Of a stretch of 64,000 bases of DNA, positions 56,587 to 64,000 are shown piece by piece. The DNA comes from Halobacillus shinanisalinarum (GTDB lineage: Bacteria; Bacillota; Bacilli; Bacillales; Halobacillaceae). Position numbers and translations under genes: made by a program. The notes beneath the pieces were generated by a model, which did not search any database, had not been told where the DNA came from, and worked only from the letters and a program-made list of their open reading frames with translations. The stretch spans positions 496,001-560,000 of the forward strand of contig NZ_CP095074.1 in the NCBI RefSeq assembly GCF_022919835.1, read 5' to 3'. Numbering within the stretch: position 1 is the stretch's first letter; every line of letters starts with the position of its first letter.

Positions 56587-56609
56587 TTTGATTACTTTTA
56601 GTAATCAAA
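56587..56609. promoter_or_regulatory. Operator-like palindrome upstream of doxX
   Basis: TTTGATTAC-TTTTA-GTAATCAAA, a perfect 9-bp inverted repeat ~60 bp upstream of the DoxX start. Consistent with a MarR/HxlR-type site. Confidence 0.5.
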
Positions 56610-56778
56610 TTTATTTTAATAATTAACTTATGTCAATAAATTAATACCAGAACATCACCATAAGAAATGGAAGCCTAAGGAATTGGCCAGGTTTTTACCA
56701 CAGTTTTTACCATAAAATCCCGGAAATCCCTACGTTGAGGAACATTCTTATCATTTTACGCTATTTCAAGACCATTAA

Positions 56779-56816
56779 GGGGTAGCGTCCGGAAAATGCG
56801 GATTTACAACGATAAG
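56779..56816 (+). repeat. Tn3-family terminal inverted repeat, single copy
   Basis: A 38-bp segment starting GGGGTAGCGTCCGGAAAATG and ending ACGATAAG. It has the length and the GGGG...(A)CG(A/C)TAAG ends of Tn3-family repeats. No transposase gene follows; the mate was not found. Together with the resolvase genes at 48-50 kb it suggests a degraded Tn3-type transposon. Confidence 0.55.
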
Positions 56817-56832
56817 GATTTTGAAAGATAAA

Positions 56833-56871
56833 AAGCTTAATTTCTCGCTTAAATGCTGAGAAACTAAGCTT
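56833..56871. repeat. Long hairpin next to the Tn3-type end
   Basis: AAGCTTAATTTCTC pairs with GAGAAACTAAGCTT with one mismatch, loop of 11. No T-run, so not a clear terminator. Confidence 0.5.
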
Positions 56872-56933
56872 GCACTTTTCCGCAACCTCTATCTATTATG
56901 GAGCAAGCCTTGAGGCCTTATGAGTTTATTTAA

Positions 56934-57251
56934 TTACGAGGTCCCCACAAGCATCACTGACACTCCAACTACACATATTGCAGCACCTAACCAATCATAT
57001 GTATCTGGTGTTTTCTTATCAATTCCCCATCCCCACAGGACAGATAATATAATAAAGACTCCTCCATAAGCTGCATAAACTCTTCCAAAAGAGGGGAACG
57101 TTTGAAACGTAGCGATTACACCATATAATGCTAAAGATACTCCTCCAAATATGCCCCAATAAAAAGGCTTTCCTTCCCTCAACCAAAGCCAAATTAGATA
57201 TCCACCACCAATTTCAGCTAGTCCTGCTAGGAGAAAAAGCATAATAACCAT
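56934..57251 (-). CDS. ynfA: YnfA/UPF0060 small membrane protein
   Basis: 105 residues with four helices: [52 protein letters not shown] and [12 protein letters not shown]. This matches the UPF0060 family, small multidrug-like proteins with unclear transport function. It belongs to the region beside the arsenic operon. GGGAGGATATA upstream. Confidence 0.92.
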   Translation of the reverse strand: MVIMLFLLAGLAEIGGGYLIWLWLREGKPFYWGIFGGVSLALYGVIATFQTFPSFGRVYAAYGGVFIILSVLWGWGIDKKTPDTYDWLGAAICVVGVSVMLVGTS

Positions 57252-57346
57252 AAATATATATCCTCCCTCTTTTATATATCTATCAATTTAACATTTGGCC
57301 CTCAAATCGCCTATTATGGTTGTAAGAACGCATCTCCAGGTTAAAT

Positions 57347-57373
57347 AAAAAGGCCTCCGAAGAGACCTTTTTT
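57347..57373 (-). terminator. Terminator of the arsenic operon
   Basis: On the minus strand AAAGGTCTC pairs with GAGGCCTTT around TTCG and is followed by TTATTT. It overlaps the HesB-like stop and ends the ars transcript. Confidence 0.75.
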
Positions 57374-57644
57374 AACAGCAATTATCTAACCCTAACAGCA
57401 CCAATTGTTCTCCATTTTTATCTAAAGTTACCTGATCAACAGTGTCCTTTACTTGTTGATCGATCGCGACGCGAATCCCATTTACTTCTTCAACCGTGTC
57501 GGATTCCTCTGGTTGATCAAGGGATAGCCCTATTTGGGGACCGCAACAACCTCCTCCTACGGAGTGAACGCGGATTCCTTCGGCTCCCTTTTCCCCTATA
57601 AGTTTACTTAACGTTTGTTTGGCATCTTCAGTAATTTTCATCAT
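57372..57644 (-). CDS. HesB/IscA-like protein
   Basis: 90 residues: MMKITEDAKQTLSKLIGEKG, SVGGGCCGPQIGLSLDQP and a final LDNCC. The family's fold with a double-cysteine loop and a CC end, as in the HesB-like proteins of metal islands. It may bind an iron-sulfur cluster or arsenic. GAGGAGAAAA precedes the ATG. Last gene of the ars operon, 40 bp after trxB. Confidence 0.85.
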   Translation of the reverse strand: MMKITEDAKQTLSKLIGEKGAEGIRVHSVGGGCCGPQIGLSLDQPEESDTVEEVNGIRVAIDQQVKDTVDQVTLDKNGEQLVLLGLDNCC

Positions 57645-57683
57645 TTTTTCTCCTCTCATTAGTTGAATAACTCGAAAATCGAC

Positions 57684-58631
57684 CTACAGACTTTGACTCC
57701 AATCTATAACGGCTTCTCCTTCAAGAAATCGTTCAGAGTCCATGGCAGCCATACATCCCGTTCCTGCAGCCGTAATGGCTTGACGGTACTTTTGATCCTG
57801 AACATCCCCACAGGCGAATAGGCCAGGAATATTGGTATCCGTCGTCCCGGGTTCGACTAAAAGATAGCCTTTCTCATCCATATCCAGTTTCCCTTTCAAA
57901 AATTCGGTATTAGGATTGTGGCCAATCGCAACAAAAATGCCGTCTGTTTCAATCAGCTCTTCTTCACCTGTCTCGTTATCTTCTACTTTTAACCCAGAAA
58001 TCTTCATCCCGTCCGATACCATTTCAACAGGGGTTTTGTTAAGAGCCCAAGTGATTTTCTCATTATCACGGGCACGATCCTGCATAATTTTAGATGCCCT
58101 TAATTCGTTACGACGGTGAACGATTTGGACTTCGCTTGCAAATTTCGTAAGGAAATTCGCTTCTTCCATCGCAGAGTCTCCTCCACCAACGATCACGACT
58201 TTCTTTCCTCTAAAGAAGAAGCCATCGCAGGTCGCACAAGTGCTGACACCTTTTCCGATGCTTTCCTTCTCGCCAGGGATTTCTAACAATTTGGCTGATG
58301 CTCCTGTAGAGACAATCAATGATTGCGTTTCAAGCTCTCCCAAACCGTCTACAGATAATTGAAAAGGACGTTGCTCCACTTGTACATCGGTTACCCAGCC
58401 ACGTTTGAACGTGGCTCCAAATCGCTCAGCTTGTTTTTTCATATTATCCATAAGTTCTGGTCCCATGATGCCATCAGGAAACCCCGGAAAATTCTCTACC
58501 TCTGTTGTTAGGGTAAGTTGACCTCCTGGCTCAGGTCCTTCGATGACTAATGGTTCCATATTTGCTCGAGCTAGGTAGACAGCTGCCGTTAATCCAGCTG
58601 GTCCTGTTCCTAAAATGATGACTTTCTCCAT
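57684..58631 (-). CDS. trxB: Thioredoxin reductase (island copy)
   Basis: 315 residues. FAD site ILGTGPAGLTAAVYLARANM, redox pair CATCDGFFF (~135), NADPH site VVGGGDSAMEEANFL, and GLFACGDVQDQKYRQAI at the C-terminus. Normal length. In the ars operon it presumably recharges thioredoxin for the thioredoxin-coupled ArsC. A chromosomal trxB should exist elsewhere. Confidence 0.95.
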   Translation of the reverse strand: MEKVIILGTGPAGLTAAVYLARANMEPLVIEGPEPGGQLTLTTEVENFPGFPDGIMGPELMDNMKKQAERFGATFKRGWVTDVQVEQRPFQLSVDGLGELETQSLIVSTGASAKLLEIPGEKESIGKGVSTCATCDGFFFRGKKVVIVGGGDSAMEEANFLTKFASEVQIVHRRNELRASKIMQDRARDNEKITWALNKTPVEMVSDGMKISGLKVEDNETGEEELIETDGIFVAIGHNPNTEFLKGKLDMDEKGYLLVEPGTTDTNIPGLFACGDVQDQKYRQAITAAGTGCMAAMDSERFLEGEAVIDWSQSL

Positions 58632-58651
58632 GATGATGCCTCCATACTTAG

Positions 58652-60427
58652 TTAGTTTATTATGAATTCCTTTAGCTTGGTATAACCGATTTTCTCTTCA
58701 CTGATCCATGGAATAATCGCAGCGTTTTGAGCCAATTCATCTCTCACTTTTTCAATCCATTTTCTTTCGGTTTTGGCTCTTCCGGCTAACACAGGGTCTT
58801 GGGTTTCTGTTGCGTGTAAACTTTGATTAATGATCCAACACTCAGGGTCAATATTGGCCCGCACCAGATCTTTTTGCAGTCTTTCGGCTTCAAGTACCGG
58901 AGTCGTTTCGGCTAGCGTAACGATGACGACACTTGTTTCCTTAGGATTTCGTAGCCGTGGGAGTAATGTTTTTACACTTTCTGGTACTTCTCCTGTCGAT
59001 TTCGTCAGCTCTTTATGATATTTCTCGGCGGAATCAAGAAGTAATAACGTGTGCCCTGTAGGAGCCGTATCGATGACAACAATTTCATCTTCGCACTTCG
59101 CGACCTGCTCAGCAAAAGCTCGAAAGACAGCAATTTCTTCCGTACAAGGGGAATCAAGATCTTCTTTGAGATAGGCGAGACCTTGTTCATCCAAACTTTC
59201 GCTTGCTTGTGACAATACTTCTTCTTTATAAGCTGTCACTTCATCTTTAGGATTAATCGAGCTAATCGATAGCTTCTCATGATCGAATGTATCTGAAAAC
59301 GTGTACTCCAAATGCGCAGCTGGATCTGTCGTCGTTAGATGCACTTTATGACCCTTTTCAACTAACCCTACGGCTATGGAGGAAGCGACCGTTGTTTTCC
59401 CAACGCCCCCTTTTCCCATAGTCAAGATAACTCTTGTTTGACTTTCAGAAAAGCGATCAACTACAGAACTCAATTTAGGCAACTGAAGGTTCTCTTGTTG
59501 GGATTGAGTCTCTACTTTTGCCGGCATGGTATATTGCTTGAATAGATAACGAAGGTTCTCAACCCCTGTAAGCGAGTAGGAAACAAACGGCAACGAGTAA
59601 ACGAGCATTTGTTTAAGTCCCTTTGGAAAGCCTTTTAGAGCTTCTTGTTGCCGCTGGTAAAAAGCCGATGAAACTTCATCGTAGGAAAGATGCGTTTGCA
59701 ATAATCCATTAACAATGAGCATTTGATTTTTTATACCAATTTCCCTTAACTCATTGGCAGAACGATTGGATTCATATAAAGAAGACGTTTCGGGTCTAGT
59801 AATCAAAATTAAAGCCGTTTGGTCCTTATCCGAAAGGAACTTTACGGTTTGTTCATACAGCTCCTTTTTCTCTTGCAAGCCTGATAAAGGCCCTAAACAG
59901 GAGGCGCCATGGGTACTTTCTTCCAAAAATTCATTCCAAGCCGTTGGGAGTTGTAACAGTCTCAACGTATGTCCGGTTGGTGCCGTATCGAATATCACGT
60001 GATCGTAACGATTCCTTATGGCTGGGTCTGAAATAATATTCGAGAATTCATCGAATGCAGCCATTTCCACTGTACATGCACCAGATAACTGTTCTTCCAT
60101 ACTTTTTATCGCTGTATCAGGCAATTTGCCACGGTAAGGACCAACAACGTTTTCCCGATACATTTCGGCTGCTTCTTCCGGGTCGATGTTAGAAGCATCC
60201 AAGTTTTCTATATTAGGAACAGGCCTTGGTGTATTCGTTAGCTCAACTTCTAATACATCTTGTAAATTGGATGCAGGATCCGTGCTGACAAGCAGCACTT
60301 TTTTTCCTTCATCGGCTAAATGGATGGCCGTTGCACATGCCGTCGATGTCTTGCCGACCCCTCCTTTTCCTGTAAAAAACAAGAATTGGGTGTTCTCAAA
60401 AGTCTTTGGATTAAACGATTGAAACAT
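58652..60427 (-). CDS. arsA: Arsenite pump ATPase ArsA
   Basis: 591 residues with two ATPase halves, each with a P-loop FTGKGGVGKTSTACA (~20) and TMGKGGVGKTTVASS (~335) and a signal DTAPTGHTLRLL / DTAPTGHTLLLL. Metal cysteines lie in SGACTVEMAAF and SPCTEEIAVF. It powers ArsB and receives As(III) from ArsD. ATG at 60425-60427. Full-length. Confidence 0.96.
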   Translation of the reverse strand: MFQSFNPKTFENTQFLFFTGKGGVGKTSTACATAIHLADEGKKVLLVSTDPASNLQDVLEVELTNTPRPVPNIENLDASNIDPEEAAEMYRENVVGPYRGKLPDTAIKSMEEQLSGACTVEMAAFDEFSNIISDPAIRNRYDHVIFDTAPTGHTLRLLQLPTAWNEFLEESTHGASCLGPLSGLQEKKELYEQTVKFLSDKDQTALILITRPETSSLYESNRSANELREIGIKNQMLIVNGLLQTHLSYDEVSSAFYQRQQEALKGFPKGLKQMLVYSLPFVSYSLTGVENLRYLFKQYTMPAKVETQSQQENLQLPKLSSVVDRFSESQTRVILTMGKGGVGKTTVASSIAVGLVEKGHKVHLTTTDPAAHLEYTFSDTFDHEKLSISSINPKDEVTAYKEEVLSQASESLDEQGLAYLKEDLDSPCTEEIAVFRAFAEQVAKCEDEIVVIDTAPTGHTLLLLDSAEKYHKELTKSTGEVPESVKTLLPRLRNPKETSVVIVTLAETTPVLEAERLQKDLVRANIDPECWIINQSLHATETQDPVLAGRAKTERKWIEKVRDELAQNAAIIPWISEEKIGYTKLKEFIIN

Positions 60428-60444
60428 ACATTTCCACACCTTTA

Positions 60445-60813
60445 TTATTTCAGTTCACTGATATCAATCGTGACACTGTTGTTTTTAGGTCGATCATTTA
60501 ATTCTTCTGTGTCGATGTCAAACCACTCTGATAGCTCATCATTACTTGGATACGTGGATTCCATTACAATGTCTCCATTTAATAAAATGACAGGGAGTGC
60601 ATCAGGACCTTTCTCCTGAAGAAAATCTGTCACGGCTTTATTTTCAGTAAATTTGCCAGGTTCATTGGCTAAATTGTATCGTTCTATATCAAAACCTCTT
60701 TTTTGTAGAGAAAAAATAGCACTTGCGACACGGGTTAATTCCGGGTCTACACTTGGACCACAGACCCCCGTAGAACAGCACATCGCTGGATCGTAAATTT
60801 CAAGCTTATTCAT
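60445..60813 (-). CDS. arsD: Arsenical metallochaperone ArsD
   Basis: 122 residues, thioredoxin-like: LEIYDPAMCCSTGVCGPSVD has the As(III)-binding Cys12, Cys13 and Cys18. GPDALPVILLNGDIV is the central strand. The CC pairs further on, known in some ArsD, are absent. It hands arsenite to ArsA. TAATGGAGGG precedes the ATG. Confidence 0.95.
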   Translation of the reverse strand: MNKLEIYDPAMCCSTGVCGPSVDPELTRVASAIFSLQKRGFDIERYNLANEPGKFTENKAVTDFLQEKGPDALPVILLNGDIVMESTYPSNDELSEWFDIDTEELNDRPKNNSVTIDISELK

Positions 60814-60836
60814 AAAGATCCCTCCATTATAAAATA

Positions 60837-60855
60837 ACTATATACTTATATAGTA
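60837..60855 (-). promoter_or_regulatory. ArsR-type operator upstream of arsD
   Basis: Contains ATATACTTATAT (60840-60851), identical to the core at the arsR promoter (63271-63282). It suggests a second ArsR-controlled start inside the operon. Confidence 0.55.
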
Positions 60856-60900
60856 TTTAGGAAAATAGCCAAAACATAAGATGTCTTGGCTATGAAAGTT

Positions 60901-61320
60901 TTATTCACCGGTTTCAGCAAATCGTTGGATACGTTCACCGATTTGGTCACGAACACGTTGGAAAACAGCCCATTGTTCCTCTTCCGTTCCTTCAGCTTTA
61001 GCAGGATCGTCAAATCCCCAGTGCTCTCGTTTAACATGAGGAGGCGTGATCGGGCACTTATCTGCTGCATCTCCACATAACGTGACGATTAGATCTGCCG
61101 TATTGAAGATTTCAGGGTCAATGACATCAGATTGTTGGTTTGAAATATCGATGTCTACCTCTTCCATGGATTTAACGGCTTTTGGATTTAATCCGTGGGC
61201 TTCGATGCCAGCGCTTTTTACATCCCACTCATCGCCAAGATGTTTTTTGGCCCAGCCTTCTGCGATTTGACTTCTACAAGAGTTACCCGTACATAAAAAG
61301 TATATTGATTTCTTAGACAT
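60901..61320 (-). CDS. arsC: Arsenate reductase, thioredoxin-coupled type
   Basis: 139 residues of the low-molecular-weight phosphatase fold: [15 protein letters not shown] holds the nucleophile Cys10, and [16 protein letters not shown] the relay Cys82 and Cys89. Reduces arsenate to arsenite with thioredoxin/TrxB. The typical [11 protein letters not shown] is present. It overlaps the upstream small gene by 8 bp. Normal length. Confidence 0.96.
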   Translation of the reverse strand: MSKKSIYFLCTGNSCRSQIAEGWAKKHLGDEWDVKSAGIEAHGLNPKAVKSMEEVDIDISNQQSDVIDPEIFNTADLIVTLCGDAADKCPITPPHVKREHWGFDDPAKAEGTEEEQWAVFQRVRDQIGERIQRFAETGE

Positions 61321-61522
61321 GTGGTGAATTCTCCTTTTTGTTTCTAATTGTTTTTTCTTCTAATACTCCCTTATAATGCCCAGCTAGGAAGAGAGAAATG
61401 GTCCCTAGAGAACATCCTAACAATGGGGCGTAAGGACTTATACTTCTTAACCCTATCCCCGTAGATATCAAAAATACACTCAAGAAACTTAGTAACACAG
61501 CAACTTTAATAGAAGGTGGCAT
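61313..61522 (-). CDS. Small membrane protein between arsB and arsC
   Basis: 69 residues with two hydrophobic helices ([37 protein letters not shown]) and a basic tail. AAGGAGGACGAAAGA precedes the ATG at 61520-61522, and its end overlaps arsC by 8 bp. Clearly part of the operon. No family recognised; it might be an accessory of ArsB. Confidence 0.7.
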   Translation of the reverse strand: MPPSIKVAVLLSFLSVFLISTGIGLRSISPYAPLLGCSLGTISLFLAGHYKGVLEEKTIRNKKENSPHV

Positions 61523-61581
61523 TCTTTCGTCCTCCTTGGGACATGGCATGATCTATTAAGCTAAAAGTGACCATCGTTTTC

Positions 61582-62880
61582 TTATAAAATGAGCGTTAAC
61601 CATAAATATAAACCTGTTAACGTTATGAACAACGTCGGTATCGTAAGGATAATACCTACTTTAAAGTAATATCCCCATGAAATCTTAAAGCCTTTGGTTG
61701 AAAGAACATGCAGCCAAAGCAGTGTCGCTAACGAACCGATCGGTGTAATTTTCGGTCCTAAATCGGAGCCAATGACGTTCGCATAAATTAACGCTTCCCT
61801 CATAATTCCCGATGTATTTGTTTCGGCGATGGCAAGCGCATCAATCATAACGGTCGGCATATTGTTCATAATCGATGACAAGATAGCTGCAATGAATCCC
61901 ATTGAAATGGTGGCCACAAATAGTCCTTGTTCAGCCGTATATTGAATAACACTGGCCAGCACATCCGTTAAGCCTACATTACGCAACCCATAAACGACCA
62001 CATACATCCCGATTGAGAAGAAGACAATCGCCCAAGGAGCTCCTTTTACAACCGTTGCCGTCTCAACTGCAGCGCTTCTTCTCGCCATGAGAAGGAAGAA
62101 GATCGCTACAATTCCTGCAATAATGGATACCGGAATCCCTAAAGGTTCACTGGCAAAATAACCAACAAGTAATACAGCAAGCACACCCCAGGATAAACGG
62201 AACATTTTATGGTCCTGAATCGCCTGTGTTGGTTCCTTAAGTTGGCTTAAATCATAATTCTCTGGAATGCTCTTCCTAAAGAACAAATAAAGCACGAGGA
62301 TACTCGCCCCTATCGAAAAGAGGTTCGGGATGATCATCCGTGTCGCATACTCAATAAATCCAATGCCAAAGAAATCTGCCGATACGATATTCACTAAGTT
62401 ACTCACAACAAAGGGCAACGAGGCCGTATCTGCGATAAAACCACTTGCCATAATAAACGGCAAAATCATGGCTTCTTTAAAGTTTAAATTTCTTACCATC
62501 GCTAGAACGATTGGAGTAAGAATGAGTGCAGCCCCATCATTGGCGAAAAGAGCCGCAACAATAGCTCCTAGAAGAATGACATACACAAACATCTTTTTCC
62601 CGTTTCCCTTGGCTACCCTCGCCATATGAAGGGCGGCCCACTCGAAAAATCCAATTTCATCAAGTATAAGTGAAATAATAATAATCGCTACAAAGGTTAA
62701 GGTGGCATTCCAAACGATATCCGTTACCGCCAATACATCTTGGAAATCAACTACACCAAACAGTAAGGCTAGGATGGCTCCCCCACATGCGGACCAGCCA
62801 ATTCCTAAGTTTTTGGGCTGCCAAATCACTAACACCAGTGTAAGTAAAAAAATAATCGTTGCTATAATCGCTAAATTCAA
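61582..62880 (-). CDS. arsB: Arsenite efflux permease ArsB
   Basis: 432 residues, about twelve helices, closely like S. aureus ArsB ([53 protein letters not shown] segment, [40 protein letters not shown]). It exports As(OH)3, alone or with ArsA. I choose the TTG at 62878-62880, behind AGGGGGATTCAT; the longer upstream frame overlaps arsR. Confidence 0.95.
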   Translation of the reverse strand: MNLAIIATIIFLLTLVLVIWQPKNLGIGWSACGGAILALLFGVVDFQDVLAVTDIVWNATLTFVAIIIISLILDEIGFFEWAALHMARVAKGNGKKMFVYVILLGAIVAALFANDGAALILTPIVLAMVRNLNFKEAMILPFIMASGFIADTASLPFVVSNLVNIVSADFFGIGFIEYATRMIIPNLFSIGASILVLYLFFRKSIPENYDLSQLKEPTQAIQDHKMFRLSWGVLAVLLVGYFASEPLGIPVSIIAGIVAIFFLLMARRSAAVETATVVKGAPWAIVFFSIGMYVVVYGLRNVGLTDVLASVIQYTAEQGLFVATISMGFIAAILSSIMNNMPTVMIDALAIAETNTSGIMREALIYANVIGSDLGPKITPIGSLATLLWLHVLSTKGFKISWGYYFKVGIILTIPTLFITLTGLYLWLTLIL

Positions 62881-62893
62881 ATGAATCCCCCTA

Positions 62894-63238
62894 CTAATCG
62901 CATTGGATACGTAGACCAGCTTCCTCCAATGCACGTAATTTCTCTTTCTGATCAGGTATTTGTTCTAAAACTTGTTGAATGATTGGGTATGTCGGATGAG
63001 AAGTGTTTAATGAGTAAAAGATCCATTGTCCTTTCCGTTGTTCTTTTACAAGTCCCGCATCCCGAAGCTTCCTCAAGTGCTGACTGATGGAAGGCTGGCT
63101 CATTTGCAAGACCTCTACAAATTCGCAGACACAACATTCTCCATCCTTTACTAACCCCATAATTGTTAAGCGCGTTTTATCGCCTAATAGCTTCAATGTT
63201 TGAGCAGCATTTTCTAATTCAATCATTGTTTTTTCCAT
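62894..63238 (-). CDS. arsR: ArsR-family arsenite-responsive repressor
   Basis: 114 residues: [40 protein letters not shown] with the CxC As(III) site in the recognition region, [20 protein letters not shown]. Represses the ars operon until As(III) binds. GAGGTGATGTTC precedes the ATG. First gene of the operon. Confidence 0.95.
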   Translation of the reverse strand: MEKTMIELENAAQTLKLLGDKTRLTIMGLVKDGECCVCEFVEVLQMSQPSISQHLRKLRDAGLVKEQRKGQWIFYSLNTSHPTYPIIQQVLEQIPDQKEKLRALEEAGLRIQCD

Positions 63239-63259
63239 GAACATCACCTCGCACGATTA

Positions 63260-63288
63260 GTATATTAGCATATACTTATATTTGCAAC
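63260..63288 (-). promoter_or_regulatory. arsR operon promoter and operator
   Basis: -35 TTGCAA (63283-63288), 17-bp spacer, -10 TATACT (63260-63265). The spacer carries ATATAAGTATAT with inverted-repeat character, so ArsR binding would block the polymerase. Confidence 0.8.
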
Positions 63289-63335
63289 AATTAATTACTC
63301 TTATTATTTAGCTAATCTTCCACACCTTATTTAAT

Positions 63336-63351
63336 ATCAAATTTTTTTGAT
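63336..63351. promoter_or_regulatory. Operator repeat 1 near arsR2
   Basis: ATCAAATTTTTTTGAT, palindromic, first of three copies of the ATCAAA-N4-TTTGAT/ATTGAT type that surround the second arsR gene. Confidence 0.6.
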
Positions 63352-63398
63352 TTAATACTTGCTTTCGAGAATATAATCCATTACACTCTAATTATTAC

Positions 63399-63414
63399 AT
63401 CAAAATAAATTGAT
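63399..63414. promoter_or_regulatory. Operator repeat 2 near arsR2
   Basis: ATCAAAATAAATTGAT lies just before the ribosome binding site of arsR2, so it would give autoregulation. Confidence 0.65.
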
Positions 63415-63430
63415 TAAAGGAGGATTCGAA

Positions 63431-63751
63431 ATGACCAAACACATACAATTAACCGATGTATCCTTACAGAGCACGTTTAGTAAATATGAAAAGAAATTTA
63501 AAGCCCTTGCTGATCAAAGAAGGCTCCACATCTTACACGAAATCACAGAGAATGGTGAAGTATGTGTTTGTGACCTATCGGAAAAGTTACAGCTGCCTCA
63601 ATCGAAGTTATCATACCATCTAAAGATATTGATGGATGCCCAAGTTATTGAAAAAGAAACACGTGGTACTTGGAGTTACTATACATTAAATCATTCCGAG
63701 ATCAATCATCTACTATCCGAAGAGCTTTGTTGCCTATTTCGTCGAGATTAA
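63431..63751 (+). CDS. Second ArsR-family repressor
   Basis: 106 residues: FKALADQRRLHILHEITENG, EVCVCDLSEKLQLPQSKLSY with a CxC metal site, HLKILMDAQVIEKETRGTWS and a terminal LCCLFRRD with a CC. The extra cysteine pair at the C-terminus differs from the other ArsR. AAAGGAGGATTCGAA precedes the ATG. It is divergent from the ars operon and controls the arsI-like gene behind it, judging by the shared operators. Confidence 0.9.
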   Translation: MTKHIQLTDVSLQSTFSKYEKKFKALADQRRLHILHEITENGEVCVCDLSEKLQLPQSKLSYHLKILMDAQVIEKETRGTWSYYTLNHSEINHLLSEELCCLFRRD

Positions 63752-63767
63752 TTTTTTTATCTTATAA

Positions 63768-63783
63768 ATCAAAAAAAATTGAT
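63768..63783. promoter_or_regulatory. Operator repeat 3 before the arsI-like gene
   Basis: ATCAAAAAAAATTGAT, the same 16-bp palindrome type, 17 bp before the start of the broken arsI-like gene. Confidence 0.65.
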
Positions 63784-63800
63784 TAAATGGAGGAGATTAA

Positions 63801-63863
63801 ATGAACGTACACGTTGGGTTAAATGTAGTTGACCTTGAAAAGTCTATTGAGTTTTATACGTAA
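63801..63863 (+). pseudogene. Start of an ArsI/CadI-like VOC gene, cut by an IS element
   Basis: MNVHVGLNVVDLEKSIEFYT, then a stop contributed by the IS end. The start matches ArsI/CadI-type dioxygenases of arsenic operons, which cleave the C-As bond of organoarsenicals. TGGAGGAGATTAA precedes the ATG. Only 20 codons remain before the insertion at 63860. Confidence 0.75.
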
Positions 63864-64000
63864 GCGCAAAATAACCCCCACCTATGAATAGATGAGGGCT
63901 TGTTCTATTATGGAATTACTTCTTTGGAACTTGACAGATTTCGGGTAACGATGAGGACCAGGGAAGAACCTTTTCCCAAGCCTCTGAATCGTCAAGATCC
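63860..64000. mobile_element. IS66-type insertion sequence, one end
   Basis: Begins GTAAGCGCAAAATAACCCCC, the GTAA-type terminus of IS66-family elements, and carries the end of a transposase gene on the minus strand. The element continues beyond the window. The bases before it (63852-63859) would be one copy of the 8-bp target duplication. Confidence 0.7.
63916..64000 (-). CDS. C-terminal end of IS66-type transposase (TnpC)
   Basis: 27 codons read DLDDSEAWEKVLPWSSSLPE then ICQVPKK and stop. The LLPW/VLPW...LP..C pattern is typical of the C-terminus of IS66 TnpC. The rest is outside the window. Confidence 0.6.
   Translation of the reverse strand, partial: DLDDSEAWEKVLPWSSSLPEICQVPKK

Larger units (their letters stand above)
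35690..64000. mobile_element. Putative island inserted in gerE (left end; right end outside window)
   Basis: Begins between the gerE fragment and the serine recombinase and runs to the window edge. It carries typical cargo: HU, mercury/arsenic-type resistance genes, a persulfide operon, resolvases, a toxin pair, a Tn3-type end and an IS66-type element. No conserved Bacillaceae core gene order reappears. The attachment site should lie at about 35690-35715. It could equally be several elements nested together. Confidence 0.55.

Noticed and set aside
57372..57644. HesB-like selenoprotein
   Set aside because: HesB-like selenoproteins exist, but all expected cysteine positions here are TGT/TGC and no TGA interrupts the frame.
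1..64000. CRISPR array
   Set aside because: No regularly spaced direct repeats of 25-40 bp were seen anywhere in the window, and no cas genes.

Overview
The window looks like chromosome of a low-GC, spore-forming Bacillaceae bacterium. The evidence is the B. subtilis-type gene order gerE-ysmB-racE-gerM-rph-rdgB-ysnB, S-box (SAM) riboswitches in front of metI and yezD/metC, TnrA boxes in front of nitrate and ammonium genes, Gram-positive ribosome binding sites, and frequent TTG/GTG starts. Genus cannot be fixed from the sequence alone.

Layout. 1-7.1 kb is a nitrogen block, all on the minus strand: nasC (cut by the window edge), nasB (frameshifted), tnrA, and an operon amtB - DUF294 nucleotidyltransferase - DnaQ-like exonuclease - short GlnR-like regulator. 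Both transcription units carry a 17-bp TnrA box at the same distance from a -10 element. 8.0-19.0 kb is a plus-strand methionine block with two SAM riboswitches: metI, yitJ, metH, yezD, metC, a YxjG/YxjH-type methyltransferase and a betaine-homocysteine-methyltransferase-like gene. 19-30 kb is a loose stretch of small or hypothetical genes, several broken (SDR, DUF2254), with DUF2294, DUF3231, CBO0543-type membrane proteins and a metallo-beta-lactamase lactonase-like enzyme. 30.4-35.7 kb holds tRNA-Arg, tRNA-Gly and the conserved rph/racE cluster.

At 35.7 kb the conserved order breaks inside gerE. Only the 3' part of gerE remains, next to a large serine recombinase, and everything from there to the right edge looks like accessory DNA. 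I read this as a large island inserted in the sporulation gene gerE, comparable to the skin element in sigK, which also carries ars genes. Its 5' gerE half and right end are not in the window. The cargo includes an HU protein; a degraded thioredoxin/HMA/CcdA-like cluster with a possible selenocysteine codon; a MerR-controlled thioredoxin and membrane protein; a CstR-type persulfide detoxification operon (DsrE, rhodanese, TusA, MBL-rhodanese, TauE); resolvase fragments and a Tn3-type end; a zeta-like toxin pair; a beta-propeller lipoprotein with a permuted cupredoxin; a Tat substrate with a TatA; and an arsenic operon (arsR-arsB-small membrane protein-arsC-arsD-arsA-trxB-HesB-like). An IS66-type element breaks a second arsenic-related gene at the right edge.

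Many genes carry single-base indels in homopolymer runs, including racE, which is essential in B. subtilis. Part of the apparent gene decay is therefore probably sequencing error, and all single-frameshift pseudogenes here should be read with that in mind.
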